A stretch of 64,000 nt of DNA from Tranzscheliella williamsii (GCA_023212725.1 JALBYF010000006.1:248001-312000); one strand, 5' to 3'; shown: positions 1 to 11,431, counted from the stretch's first letter. Notes: generated by a model not told the origin, from the sequence alone. Made by a program: numbers and translations.

Positions 1-133
1 ATCAGCCGTCTCGCCACCCACGCACATCATTGCTCGCATCCACTCCTCCACACTGTATACTATCCATTCTGCATGGCCGTAGCACACTTTGGCCACGCCC
101 TAGTTGCATGGTATGGATCCTGCCGAGGTCGAT

Positions 134-1291
134 TTAGTGGAGGTCCAGGTCGCTGCCGGCGCCGCTGTGGTCGCGGAGGTCCGGGCTGCTGTGCATGCTG
201 GCGTTGCTGCTTTGGCTGTCGTCCGAGTCGGTGTCGGCAGCGCGGGTCTCGCCGAGGACCATGCGGGCGTTGGTCCGTGGCTTGCGCTTTTTGGCGCGGC
301 CTTGCGCCAGGTCCAGATCGGTGTGGGCGGGGTCGGGCTGGTCGAGGTCGCGCTCTACGTCGAGGCGGCGTGCGCGGAGGTTGCGGTCTCTGGCGGAGGC
401 GTTGTCGGCGGGCCTGCGCTGTGTGGCCTTGGAGAAGAGTAGTGCTTCTTCGACGTCGGGCGTGTCTGTTGCGGTGGGGCCCGGCGCGCAGGTGGACTTG
501 GCGTGCAGGTTCTCTTCGACGTAGAGCATCATGTTGATCACGCCCGAGTCGAGCGACTTGATCGGGCGGATCTTGGGCCGGGCGTCTGCGGGCGCGCCCG
601 CGCTCGGCGGCGGTGGATGCCGGTCCGCGTGGCTCAGGTGCTCGCGCTCCGCCACGATCCAGTCGCCGGTCTCCGGCTCGTCCCGGCCGCGGCCCACGGG
701 CACCTGCCCATCGTCCAGCATCTCGAGCACCACGGCAAACGTCAGCTCCCCATCACCGCCAGCATCACCGTGCAAGACCGGCATGTCGTACAACACGCCA
801 TCGACCACCATCAGCTTCTGCAGAAAGCCGCGGTAGATCAGCTCGAGCTCGGCAGACGTGACATTGCTCGAGATCGCCAAATCGCGGTTGCGCGCGTCGA
901 TCATACTCGCCGGCAGAACATACTCCAGCGCAAACACGAACCGCTCCAACGCCGCCGCATCACCCCCATCCGCACCGGCAGGCAGCACATTCCGCCGGAT
1001 GACCACGATCAGCTTGGCCACCTTGGACGCTTCGATCTCGCGCCGCGCCGACGCGAGCACCCGCGCAATGTACTCGTTCAGCCCCGGATGCCGCGACTGG
1101 TAGCACGGGTGGCTATACTTTTTCCGCTTCTGGAAGACGTCGTACGGATACACCCCGCGCAGACACAGGATCGTGTGCAAGGCCACCTCGAAAAATTCCA
1201 TCAGCGACGTCACCAGCTGGTTGTACGACAACGGCGAGTCCTCCACCCGCTCCTCCACCGCGCCCCCACTCCGTGCCTTTCCCTTCTCCAT
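134..1291 (-). CDS. REV7: Rev7/MAD2B-like HORMA-domain protein
   Basis: A 385-residue protein. Residues about 20-230 match the HORMA fold of Rev7/MAD2L2, the accessory subunit of DNA polymerase zeta in translesion synthesis. Visible family landmarks are an N-terminal FFEVALHTILCLRGVYP stretch, the FQKRKKYSHP segment, and a C-terminal 'safety belt' portion with IRPIKSLDSGVINMMLYVEE. A hydrophilic tail of about 130 residues, with acidic and basic patches, follows the domain; the human protein (about 211 aa) lacks it. The ATG at 1291 was chosen because the reading frame upstream to 1453 shows no family similarity and the family normally begins close to the HORMA core. It diverges from the next gene across a 561 bp shared upstream region. 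Domain identity rests on family knowledge; function is inferred. Confidence 0.88.
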   Translation of the reverse strand: MEKGKARSGGAVEERVEDSPLSYNQLVTSLMEFFEVALHTILCLRGVYPYDVFQKRKKYSHPCYQSRHPGLNEYIARVLASARREIEASKVAKLIVVIRRNVLPAGADGGDAAALERFVFALEYVLPASMIDARNRDLAISSNVTSAELELIYRGFLQKLMVVDGVLYDMPVLHGDAGGDGELTFAVVLEMLDDGQVPVGRGRDEPETGDWIVAEREHLSHADRHPPPPSAGAPADARPKIRPIKSLDSGVINMMLYVEENLHAKSTCAPGPTATDTPDVEEALLFSKATQRRPADNASARDRNLRARRLDVERDLDQPDPAHTDLDLAQGRAKKRKPRTNARMVLGETRAADTDSDDSQSSNASMHSSPDLRDHSGAGSDLDLH

Positions 1292-1852
1292 CGTCCAAGT
1301 TCCGCCGGGACAGATCGTTCCTGTGCCGGTGTTAGCTTGTGCACCGCCGCAGCATCTTCGAATGCAGCGCCGTCGTTGTGGCGGAAAGGCAATGCTGAGC
1401 GGGCTGGCAATCTCGTGGCAGCTCCAGGGTCCAGCCACGATCTGCGCATGCAAAGGGCCGTCGCCGAGTCCCGGCCGAATAATTCACTCCACTTTCGTAC
1501 CGGCTTCCCTTTTCTTCTCGTCAATAGGCAGTAGGACCTTTCGCCTCGCACCGTGGCAAAACCCGCACAAGACCTGCTGGACAGCCTTGGCGCCGAGATG
1601 CTGAGCGTGGCTGTGGCGAGGAGGGTCCCCGCCGCCGGCCTGTCCCACTGCGTTTCGTTGAGCGCATTGAAATGTGGCTGCATCGCCAGCCAGCCGTACA
1701 CGTCGGCGTCGGCGTCGTCCTCGGCAACCACCGCCAAATGGGCCCAGCCAGAGAAGGGGACATTTCAGGGGAGGAGAGCTGGGCCAAGCCAGCGTCTCCA
1801 TGCAGGGGAATCTGACGATCCGAAACAGCGTCGATCTGCTGCTGTAACTAAA
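1292..1852. promoter_or_regulatory. Shared upstream region of two divergent genes
   Basis: This 561 bp segment separates the start codons of the Rev7-like gene (leftward) and the CCCH zinc-finger gene (rightward), so both promoters and 5' leaders must lie here. Open frames cross it on both strands, but none resembles a known protein. No clear TATA box was seen. Confidence 0.5.
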
Positions 1853-3734
1853 ATGAGCAGTAAAGAAGGAAGCAAGCAAATACCACCGGCTCGTACACAA
1901 AAGGTCAAACCGCCCCGCGTCCCAAAGACCACGGCAGGCGGGCGTTATGCTCGTCCTGCACCGGAGAGCGCTGGAATGACGTCTAGAAGCCGCGATGAAG
2001 ACCGCAGTATAGGCTCGCCACAACGGAAAACGCTCTCCGCACATCCACAGGCGTCGATAAAGGCTATTGGCGGCGAAGAACCGGGAGGCGAGGCAAGCAT
2101 GGGGATACAGAGCACACCGACGACGTTCCAGGAGCGCATCAGGATAGCTTTGTCATCGGGTCAAACTGCCCTGAGTGCGCACTCAGATGTGGACGCTTTC
2201 AAGACGGCACTGCGGAGCGGGCAAGCAAACGACCGTGCGTCGGTCCAAATCTCGTCAGCCAATCCTTTCGCAGCAGCTGCGACTACCCCGGCAGCATGCG
2301 CAAAAGCAGGCTCGCTCCCGATCAGTGCGGCCAGATCAGTACTGGGTGAGGCGCCATCGGCGAAGCAGTTGCGTCCGACTTTGGCGGACCTGCGTCGTCG
2401 AGAGCAGGATCTGCATGCGGGCGTGTATGTATCGTCGACGGCGTGGGATCCGGCCAAAGACTATGCCCTGATGAAAGACGGGCCGGAAGAGTCGTCTTAT
2501 CTGGAAACTGCGCTTAGCGCTGGTCCGAGGCAATTCGTCAGCGTCATCCTCGACGGCGACAATCTCTGGTTTCACCCTCGTCATTTGAGACTCGGCACAG
2601 CTGGCGGCAGATTCTTCGTTGATGAGCTGAAAAAGCGGATTGCCAAAAAGCACCAGCTCGTGCCGGATCGTATCGATCTGCGCGTTCGCTACTTTTGCGC
2701 GCTCAACCCGCTGGCCACGGTGCTTAACAACGAGCGCATCGTGCGCAAGGACATCTTTTTCGACTTTCTGCAAGGTATCGTCGATTCTTCGCACCACAAC
2801 TACGTCGTCAACGTGGGCAAGGCAGACCAGGCTGCCGACGTACGCGTCAAAGCCGCTCTGGCGGATGCGTTGCAGGACCCAGGTTGCTTCAGAGCGTATC
2901 TGGGCGGCCTGGACGACTACGGATACAAGGACGAACTGAGAACAATTCAGGAGATGGATCTCCTGGACAGCAAGGTGCATTTGATACAGGTTCCCGGATA
3001 CGCGGTGGAAAGTCGCGCGTATCGAGACTACCTGCATCGCGCCATCGACCTGGATTACCTGTTTAAGAGCCAGAAATCGGCTCTTCACGACGCAGAGGAC
3101 TATGTAAGTGTTCGATCTGTGCGGCAATGTGTTGCATACCGCCTAATGGGCATGCGGGCCCTGCTTTCCGCGCGGCCCTACCTCTCGTCCTGTTGGCGCT
3201 TTGACTGCTGACGCCGTATCTCGTCCTTCCATCCTACCCATCTCGGCTTTTGACTGGCGTTTCGTGGCCTTGTGCATTTGTTCCTTCCTTGTGCACCACG
3301 TGCTTGGCCTGGCTAGCAACGGAAAGCGTTCGGCGCGACCAGCGAGGTGGTACGCAGCAGCTCACCGCGTCCCTGCGTGTTTCATCACTTGACCAAAGGC
3401 GGATGCAACCACGGCGAAGAATGCCTCTACTCGCATAGTGCCATCACTGAGAAGAAGAGGGAGGAGCTGCGCGCCTCGCTCAAGGAACGAAAGTGCCCTT
3501 CGCTCTCGCGCGGCGAGGAGTGCCTCTTCGGAGACGACTGTCTGTTCAGGTAAGTCGCAAGCTGAACTCCATGCCTGGTGGCAGCCCAAGCAGAAGCCTG
3601 TCGTGTACGGCGGCAGAAGGACGCGATAGGCGCTGCGCTCGACCTGGTTAATACACCGGCACTCGGGGCACGACACCCTACTGACTTCTACCTTCGGCCC
3701 TTGTTGGCTCTTATCGTCGCCGCGCAGCCACTGA
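1853..3734 (+). CDS. DUF7923-type domain plus tandem CCCH zinc-finger protein
   Basis: Probable three-exon gene: 1853-3103, 3317-3549 and 3728-3734. The first exon encodes a disordered basic N terminus, then a domain from about residue 220 beginning VSVILDGDNLWF, with a later YFCALNP segment and an AYLGGLDDYGYKDEL segment. These resemble the DUF7923 (NYN-like) domain often paired with CCCH fingers in fungi. Exon 2 gives finger one (C-x9-C-x5-C-x3-H) and most of finger two (CPSLSRGEECLFGDDCLF). The first intron starts GTAAGTG and most likely ends CTAG at 3316. The second starts at a consensus AG|GTAAGT (3550). Splicing to the AG at 3726-3727 adds only Ser-His-stop and supplies the missing His of finger two. 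Without this splice the frame stops at 3553, leaving the finger incomplete. Likely RNA-binding; the role is unknown. Confidence 0.72.
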
Positions 3735-5261
3735 TATGCAAATGCGTGCAGGCGTGGTCCGCATCTCAGGTGGCGAAGCCGCGGCGCCAAGAATTCACAG
3801 CGGATTAGACAAGCATCAATGCGCGTCAGCATCTCACGATAGCTGTCCCACTGCATGGGCGGCGCTGGAAGTGTTTCGATGCCGGAACCATTGTCGCAAC
3901 CGGGGTCGACACGCATGTAGAAGCAGCCGGCGTCAGCACAGCCGTGGCCGATGCGTGCCGCCGCTTGCGTCGTAAGCAGCCTGATACCATTCCACGGCGA
4001 CTCAGCACCAGATCGTCATGGACGTGCCCACGGTGATAACGGCGAAAGGTAGCCGGCGCGCATGCACAGCGTCAGAGCGCCAAGCCCTGTGCAGGGTCGG
4101 CCTGGCAGGATCGCTCTGCCGGACAGGCCCGCCTACACGGCTTGTAGCTTGAGGGCCGCTGCCACGTGAGCCAGTAAAGCCTTGGCAGGGCTGGGCGGGT
4201 CGGAGCAGCGCACCGTCTCCCTTCATGCCTACCACCGTTTTGATGATATCGTGACCAATTGTGACGGTTGCTGCGCAGTGGTCGAGATGATGAGGCATTT
4301 GATCGCTCTTCAACACCGCAGTGATTGCGTCACTTTGGCGGAGACTCAGCGTGCCAAAGTTGCGGGAAACTGAATGGAACCGCGTACGTTTCATTTCGAA
4401 ATTCTCCGATAGAATAAGCTGGCAGCAGAAGAGCAGTCACAGTGTTTAATCCGGATCAAACGTTCGAAAGTCGCATGCCAAGAGGTGGCGTCAAGGTAGA
4501 TGGAAACGCGTCCGTTTAAGAGGATGAGCGGGGAAGGCACTAAAGGAGAGCAAGAGAAGCGTGAGTCTTGGCGGGAACCTTGGCGGCCGCAGCAACCAAC
4601 ATCATATCTCTCACCGTCAAGGCTCAGCAGTTTGCAGCACTAGATTCATGGAAGCTCGACTCGTCACTGTACAGCGCTAATGTAACCCCGCTCTGCCAGT
4701 ACAACCCAACGATGGCCGCACTGAAAGGGGCCGCCTGCCATTGCCACGTTTCTTTGGAAACATTTCAAGAAGAAGCGTCCTTGATGGCAACAAGCCGCTC
4801 AGTAACTGTCTCGGTCGGCCACGTCTTGGCATTTTGCCGTCATTGCGATGGGGCTTGCTGCCCTCCCCCGCCGCTGTCCGGCACCTCTGCTGCGGGGCTA
4901 CCGAACCGGCAGGTCCACCAGCTTCTGTCCAGCTCCGACGCTGCCGGTCCACCAAGGCTACAACATATAAGGCGCCGTCCTCCGGCGGTATCTTGACCAC
5001 TTTCTTCCCCAAACCATCGCTCTCCTTGACATCAAGCCCCCGGACACTCTCTTTTTCTTACAATCCCCCTCCCCCATCCTTCGACGTTAGAGACCTAAGA
5101 AGCTATACGCCTGTCTCTCCGCACTCTCTTCCCAGCTCAAGCTCTGCGCCACGGCTTGCCACTACTGCTCTTCGGCAAAGTGCGAGTAGCTGAGTCGTTT
5201 TGCCAAACACTTTTCCTTGTCTAACTCCAGTAGCCTCGCTTGCGAGCCACCTTCTGACACG
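3735..5261. other. Intergenic region and promoter of the ENA-type ATPase gene
   Basis: About 1.5 kb with no convincing coding sequence. Short open frames on both strands show no family resemblance. The last 300 bp are CT-rich, with runs such as CCCCCTCCCCC near 5063, as in many fungal promoters, and a TATA-like CATATAAGG lies at 4964-4972. Nothing else was recognised. Confidence 0.5.
4964..4972 (+). promoter_or_regulatory. TATA-like box upstream of the ATPase gene
   Basis: CATATAAGG lies about 290 bp before the ATPase start codon and is followed by a pyrimidine-rich leader. The match is only to a general TATA consensus, and the transcription start is not known. Confidence 0.3.
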
Positions 5262-8200
5262 ATGGTGCAGAAGAAACAAGACAAATTCCCGCGCAGCGAC
5301 ACGGTCCAGGGGCCTGACATTTCGCTCGACGAAGCGCTGAGCGAAGCATGGCACCACCACCACACCAGTGTTCTGCGCGCCCTGGGCGTGCAAGACCACG
5401 AACATGGTCTCAACAAAAAAGACATTGAGACGCGACGTCAAGAGTACGGCCCCAACCAGCTCGAAGGCGGCGACGATATCAGTATCCTTAACATCGTCCT
5501 GCACCAAATAGCCAACGCCATGACATTGGTAAGTCTGCTCGTCCCCGCATCCGTCTTGGCATAGCAGCGTCCTTGCCATTACCAGCCGTCCAGTACGCAA
5601 GGTTAACGAGCGGGTGGACCCTGTCAAATGACATACCATTTCTCTGGACCGCTTTTCTCGAACCTCTGCGTTGTAGCAACTTCATGCAGGCAGAATCTAA
5701 CATGGATCGAGTTGGAAAGCTGACAAAAAGCACTTTTCTCTGCCTAACTCCTCATCCCTCAACGCTCTCTGTCAACGCTCTCTGTCAACGCTCTCTGTCA
5801 ACGCTCTCTGTCAACTTGGAAATCGGAATTCCACTATGACGGCAAACGATGCGTCCAATTACGCTGATAGGTGCTCGTCCTCGCTATGGGTGTGTCGCTC
5901 GGTATCGGCTCGTGGATCGAGGGTGGCGTACTGGCCGGAGTTGTCGGCATCAACATCACCGTCGGATTCTTCCAGGAGCTTTCCGCCGAAAAAACCATGA
6001 ACGCTTTGCGAAACCTCGCATCGCCTACCGCCCGAGTCATTCGCAACGGCGATGGTGAGACCATTCCCGCCCAGGATGTAGTTCCAGGCGACATTATCGA
6101 GCTCAGCACCGGAGACACTGTTCCCGCCGATTGCAGGCTCATCGATGCCATGAACTTTGAGACCGACGAGGCGCTACTCACCGGCGAATCCCTTCCCGTC
6201 GCCAAGGATCACACCCAAATCTACTCGCACGCTGAGGATGTGGGCGTGGGTGACCGCCTCAACATGGCCTTTACCTCCTCTACCGTCTCCAAGGGCCGTG
6301 CCACCGGTATCGTCGTGGGCACCGGCATGAATACAGAAATCGGCAAGATCGCTGATGCGCTCCGCGGCGCTGCCAAGGCGCAAAAGATCCGCGACGTCAA
6401 GCGAAATGCGTATGGCAAAGCCGGCCCGCATCGATACGTCCAGGCCGGCGCCCTTACCATCTGGGACAAGGTCAACTCTTTCCTCGGTACTAACAAGGGC
6501 ACTCCACTCCAGCGAAGGCTCTCGCAGCTGGCAGTCGCTCTTTTCTTTGTAGCCGTCCTCTTCGCCATTATTGTCTTCCTTTCCAACAACTGGTCCGACA
6601 ATGAAGTCATCATCTACGCCGTCGCCACTGGTGTCTCAATGATTCCCGCCTCGCTCACCGCAGTACTCACCATCACCATGGCCATGGGCAGCAAAGCCAT
6701 GGTGAAGAAAAACGTCATCGTTCGAAAGCTCGAGTCGCTCGAGGCGCTCGGCTCCGTCAACGATATCTGCTCTGACAAAACCGGAACTTTGACCCAGGGA
6801 AAGATGGTCGTTCGAAAGGCTTGGGTCCCTGCAGCCGGCAACTACAGCGTCAATGAGACCAATGAGCCTTTCAACCCCACCCTTGGCGAGGTCACAGTGA
6901 ACAATGTCGAGCCTCGAGACACAAAATCAGGCGCTGCAACGGAAGGGCAGGTCGTCGCCAGGTCCGGAAAGTCCGACAGCGTTAAAGGCAACGAGCCATT
7001 GGAAGACTTTATGAATGTAGCTTCTCTCTGCAACCTCGCTACGGTCTTCAAAGACAAGGAAACCCACGTCTGGACCGCTCACGGAGATCCTACCGAGTGC
7101 GCCATTCAGACGTTTGCTACGCGTTTCGCCTGGGGCCGACTGCGATTGACCAAGGGTACCGATGCCGACAAGGAGGTCACCGAAAAAGACAGAGCGGCAG
7201 CCAAGTGGTCTCAGATCGCCGAATATCCTTTCGACAGCTCTGTCAAGCGAATGGCCGTCACCTATACCAACCATCAGAGCCAGCAGAGCTATGCTATGAT
7301 GAAAGGCGCCGTTGAGCGAGTCCTCGAGGCCTGCCTTACCGCCCAAACCAAAGACGGCATCATCGACATGACCGAAGACGTTCAGACCCAGATCCTCGAA
7401 AACATGGAAGCCCTCGCCGAGCAAGGGCTTCGTGTTCTTGCCCTTGCCCACAGGAAGCTCACCGATGCCGAGGAGGACCAGGGCGACGAGCTAGAGCGTG
7501 CTGAGGTTGAATCCAACATGGTCTTCCTCGGTCTGGTCGGTCTCTACGATCCTCCTCGCCCCGAAACCGCTGGTGCCGTACGAAAGTGCAAGCAGGCCGG
7601 CATCACCGTGCGAATGCTGACCGGCGATCACCCGGGAACAGCCAAGGCCATCGCCATCGACGTTGGCATCGTACCCCGCAACACCCACAGGTTTTCCACA
7701 GCCGAAATCGAGACGATGGTCATGACTGCTTCCCAATTCGACAAGCTTTCCGAGGCCGAGATTGACGCGCTACCCCAGCTGCCGCTTGTTATCGCTCGAT
7801 GTGCTCCCCAGACCAAGGTGAGGATGATCGAGGCTCTGCATCGACGGGGCAAGTTCTGCGGTATGACTGGCGACGGTGTCAACGACTCGCCTTCGCTCAA
7901 GATGTCGGACGTCGGTATTGCGATGGGCATGAACGGATCTGATGTGGCTAAGGATGCCTCGGACATTGTGCTCACCGATGACAACTTTGCCTCGATTGGA
8001 AACGCCATCGAAGAGGGCCGCCGCATGGCTGACAACATCAGCAAGTTCGTCTGCCATCTGCTGGCACAGAACGTAGCTCAGGCCGCTGTCTTGCTCATCG
8101 GCTTGGCGTTTAAAGACACGACGGGCCTCTCTGTCTTTCCACTTTCGCCCGTGGAGATTTTGTACGTCATCATGGTCACTTCTGGCTTCCCGGCCATGGG

Positions 8201-8939
8201 TCTCGGTATGGAAAAGGCTTCGCAGGATGTCATGCGCCGCCCACCCCGGTCCACCAAGTGGGGCATCATCACGCCCGAGATGATCCTTGACCTCACCGTG
8301 TACGGATTTTGGATGGCTGCGCTGTGTTTGGCCACGTTCACCCTAATCACGTTCCGATGGGGCAATGGCGAGCTAGGTATGAACTGCAACGCCAACCACT
8401 CGGACAGCTGCGATACCGTCTTCCGGGCGCGAGCAGCTACGTTCGCGGCGATGACCTGGTTCTCGCTCCTGCTTGCCTGGGAAGTGGTCGACGTGCGCCG
8501 CTCATTCTTCCACATGCACAGCGACGGGCGGTGGTACAACCAGTGGTTTAAAGACACCTGGGGCAAGAACAAATTCCTCTTTATCTGCGTCGTCGGCGGC
8601 TTCTTCAGCGTCTTTCCCATCCTCTACATTCCCGGCCTGAACGACATTGTCTTCTTGCACAAGAGCGTCAGCTGGGAGTGGGCCATCATCTTCATTTGCA
8701 CCTTCCTCTTTGTCGGCGGCATCGAGTGCTGGAAGTGGGGCAAGCGCGTCTACTTCCGACGGACGCAGCCCGACACGGCCAAGATCCTCGACGAGGAGCA
8801 AGGCATGGCTACCCCTCCCAGCGAGGCTGACTCGCAGCTCAACGAAAAAAGCCAGGCTTGCGAACGCGCGCGCGAGCACAGCAAGCAGATGACCTCGCTA
8901 CCTACGACCTCTTCCGACACCACGGCCGTCCAGCCCTGA
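5262..8939 (+). CDS. ENA1: ENA-type (P2D) Na+/K+-exporting P-type ATPase
   Basis: Two exons, 5262-5528 and 5871-8939, encode 1111 residues. The 342 bp intron starts GTAAGTC and ends GATAG; the join reads NAMTL|VLVLAMGVSLGIGSW, typical of the family at TM2. Catalytic landmarks are TGES at 193-196 (actuator domain), SDKTGTLTQ with phosphorylated Asp391, the TGDHPGTA hinge segment and TGDGVND with GDGVND at 756-761. Pairs of hydrophobic segments lie before Asp391 and about six follow GDGVND, giving the usual topology. The length and the cytosolic tail fit fungal ENA pumps, which expel Na+ or K+ at alkaline pH or high salt at the plasma membrane. ENA paralogues exist in fungi, so the exact number in the gene name is uncertain. 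The last 40 codons and the downstream DNA are duplicated near 11.4 kb. Confidence 0.93.
5760..5811 (+). repeat. 13-bp tandem repeat inside the ATPase intron
   Basis: Four perfect copies of CAACGCTCTCTGT lie head to tail, about 60 bp before the 3' splice site of the 342 bp intron, followed by a partial fifth copy (CAACT). Being intronic, copy-number changes would not alter the protein. Confidence 0.95.
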
Positions 8940-9295
8940 TCCTCCTAGACTCTCGCGTCACACCGCCCGCGCCATAGCATTCCTTTTCCATTCTAGCATC
9001 GTTCTCGTATGTATCATGGTACTTCTTTCGTATAAACCCGGCTGTTCAGCCCGTCAGCCCGCTCATCTATGCGCGATATAAGTCTGTGGTAGGTCCCCTA
9101 AGTGCGAATCTCGCGTGCGCTGACACTTTTGTCTTCAGCCAAGGGCTCTCAGCCCCGGCAAAAGTGCGACGCAATCAAGGCTAGTGCCAAGGAAGAGGTG
9201 TGAGGAGGTGTCCGACGGATCGTGCATCCAGGGTCCAGCGGCGCAGGGCAGCCATGTTGGCTCAATTGTTGGCTCCTCTCGCCTCAACGCTCTGG
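8815..9295 (+). repeat. Left copy of duplicated ENA tail and downstream DNA
   Basis: The last roughly 40 codons of the ATPase gene and about 350 bp of downstream DNA recur at 11432-11880 as a direct repeat with point changes and small indels. Shared landmarks include the coding stretch for EADSQLNEKSQACE, CGCCATAGCATT, CGTATGTAT, CGGCTGTTCAGCCCGTCAG, CATCTATGCGCGAT and CCATGTTGGCTCA. This copy is the functional 3' end of the ATPase gene. Confidence 0.88.
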
Positions 9296-9861
9296 TGGTG
9301 GAGAGTCAGTCCTGAGGTTCACCTACATGCCTTGTTGGCAGTGCATCGAGCGCTGTGGCGGCTGGCAACGGTAGCGCCCACTCTTCGAGCGTTGGACATG
9401 ACTTGACGCAGGCCTGTTATCGACCTCCAATGCGAGGCATCAAGGCCAGCAAGTGTGCGGAACGCGCCGGTATCCCTGCGTGCGTCGCCACCGGTCGCCA
9501 CGTACCAGCAGGGACATGCGCGACAGCGGCCGCTTGCAGCTACTCCCGTGGCCGTGCACTTCATTGGCAGACACCGGCACTCCCACCTGTGCCCCACCGA
9601 AAGCAACACCACGTCGGTCTAATACATGACAACGGCGCGCACTCCATCAGGAACCTCAAATGAGCATTTCCAGTGGGTCGATGTGGGCTACCGCCGTTTC
9701 GTGAATACCTCAGAGCCGGCTTTCGTGTACTTATAGAGCTGCAGCACACGGGATGGAAACAAGTAGCAGAAGACAACTCGTCTCTCTCCTCGTTTGTACT
9801 AAAGCACAACGCACTTGGGATAAAAGACCTCCCTACACACCCTTGCCTACTCGTCACCTTG

Positions 9862-11112
9862 ATGTTCCTCCCAGGCTTCTTCTGCTGGTGGCTGCTGGTG
9901 GGCGTAACACACGCCGGAATCCAGCATCTGGATGAATTTGCAAGAACGTTTTCCTGGGACAGAGAAGTACTCGAATTTCTCAGGAGTGGTCATTTGCCTC
10001 AAACACCTACCTATGACGAGAGACAGCTGGACCAATTCGTGCGCAATGGGTACGAGTATCTTCTTCGCCGCCTAAACTTCGGAGACGATACACGGTTTCA
10101 ATACGCCTTCCAGAACACAAAGCTTCGTTATGATATGAGAGGCCGTACAGACGGACACATTTGGTACTGGACGCCGCTGATCGACCACTTTGAGGGAGAG
10201 AACAGGGAACCAGTGCTGGCTCGTGCGTCCTGGCTGATCGACGGTGTTGAGCATGAAACAAACACCCCTTACGTTCTGCGCTTCGACAAGCTGAGCAAGA
10301 GTAAAGGTCAGGTGCTACTACCGACCGCTGTTCTGTTGCGCTTAGCAGGCAGCAGCCGTTCACACACAGCGAGCTTGTCTATACACGAATATAGGACCTC
10401 TTTCCGGCGACTTTCAGAGTCCATTGATAACAAACACTTTACCAGGAAAGAAGTGGCAAAGATCGTGGCGGACGAACTCGATAGGTGGAGTCAAGGCTTT
10501 CCCACACCGCTTCAGGGCCAGATTCGGCATTACTTTAAACTAATTAAGAAAGGGGTGAAGCTGCCGCAGTACTTCCAGCCTACTACCGTGAAGGAATTGC
10601 TGCCTGGTACACCTTTTCCTGACAAGTTGCGTAAATTCTACGGCTTGAGCCCCCCCACTGATGCGCCCGAGGGTTCCAATCGATTGGTTGGCTTCACTGG
10701 GGAGTCAAGTGCACAGCGGACAACGGGGGCATCCGACGGCGCCTCGAGCTCGCACTCGCCTGCCGCTGTTCAGCCTTCGAACCAGCTTGCTGACACCGTC
10801 GGACCCGCTTTCCACGCCGGAGAAAGCGAAGCAGGACATTCCGGGGCCGAGCGCCTGCCTTCAGAACCAATGTGGCACCCTGCGCTACAAGCCGAACAGG
10901 CCAGCTTGCCACACGCTCCTGCCAGCCCGGAAAGCCCTCCGCCTGCAGACTTCCTGACGCTAGGCGGCGCGTGGGCACGCCAGCCCGAGCCGCCAGCCAG
11001 CCACGCCCCATGGTCAGAGCCACACCCAGGCGAACCCGGCGGTGAGCCTCGGCCAAAGAAGACCAGAGTCTTCTTCCCACTAAACCCTGACGGGCTGGGT
11101 CGATCGTCATGA
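9862..11112 (+). CDS. Orphan predicted secreted protein (effector candidate)
   Basis: A 416-residue product from the ATG at 9862. That start was chosen because it opens directly on a signal peptide (MFLPGFFCWWLLVGVTHA, cleavage likely near residue 18). The open frame continues 63 codons upstream without a credible start. The mature protein has no cysteine that I can see. Residues 20-270 look folded (aromatic- and charge-rich, for example TDGHIWYWTPLIDHF and RFDKLSKSKGQVLL). The last 150 residues are Pro/Ser/Gly/Glu-rich and end in a basic PRPKKTRVFF motif. I do not recognise the family. It sits between the two copies of the ENA-tail repeat in an otherwise conserved-looking gene order, as lineage-specific secreted proteins of plant-associated smuts often do. 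Export is predicted from sequence; an effector role is inference. Confidence 0.7.
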   Translation: MFLPGFFCWWLLVGVTHAGIQHLDEFARTFSWDREVLEFLRSGHLPQTPTYDERQLDQFVRNGYEYLLRRLNFGDDTRFQYAFQNTKLRYDMRGRTDGHIWYWTPLIDHFEGENREPVLARASWLIDGVEHETNTPYVLRFDKLSKSKGQVLLPTAVLLRLAGSSRSHTASLSIHEYRTSFRRLSESIDNKHFTRKEVAKIVADELDRWSQGFPTPLQGQIRHYFKLIKKGVKLPQYFQPTTVKELLPGTPFPDKLRKFYGLSPPTDAPEGSNRLVGFTGESSAQRTTGASDGASSSHSPAAVQPSNQLADTVGPAFHAGESEAGHSGAERLPSEPMWHPALQAEQASLPHAPASPESPPPADFLTLGGAWARQPEPPASHAPWSEPHPGEPGGEPRPKKTRVFFPLNPDGLGRSS

Positions 11113-11228
11113 AAACCTTCGTGGTTCGGCGACAAATCTCAAGGCGCCGGCAAGAGCTCACGGACGGTGGCGGTGGCGGTAGCAGCGCAGCGCTGTTCTT
11201 CGGCGCCGGGGAGCAATGAGCTCGGTGT

Positions 11229-11431
11229 CGAGTCTCCAGGCGCGACGTTCTTGCAGCTGGCTCCCGTAGTGCGCTACGCGTGCAGATGGCAGCTGCTGTG
11301 CCACCTCTTCGCTTTCAACCTTCCGCAGTCATCCTACGACATTGGAGACGATGCAAGCTTATAATTGCCCAGCCACGGCAGCGGACTTGATCGCCATGAC
11401 TGTATTGGAAATCAAGAAGACGCTTCGTGGC
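11229..11431 (+). pseudogene. Two fused fragments of the downstream 1688-codon gene
   Basis: Positions 11229-11361 copy 13120-13251 of the large downstream gene (both encode TFLQLAPVVRYACRW with few changes). Positions 11363-11431 copy 15257-15326 of the same gene, in the same direction. About 2 kb of the parent is missing at the junction, and stop codons and frame changes follow (TAA at the junction). It is a dead fragment, useful as a record of rearrangement. Confidence 0.88.

Noticed and set aside
1210..1737. 175-codon leftward frame overlapping the Rev7-like gene start
   Set aside because: Overlaps a well-supported gene in another frame and has no recognisable similarity.
3362..3916. 184-codon leftward frame across the CCCH exons
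   Set aside because: It is antisense to the zinc-finger exon and its intron, and its Cys content is a shadow of the finger codons.
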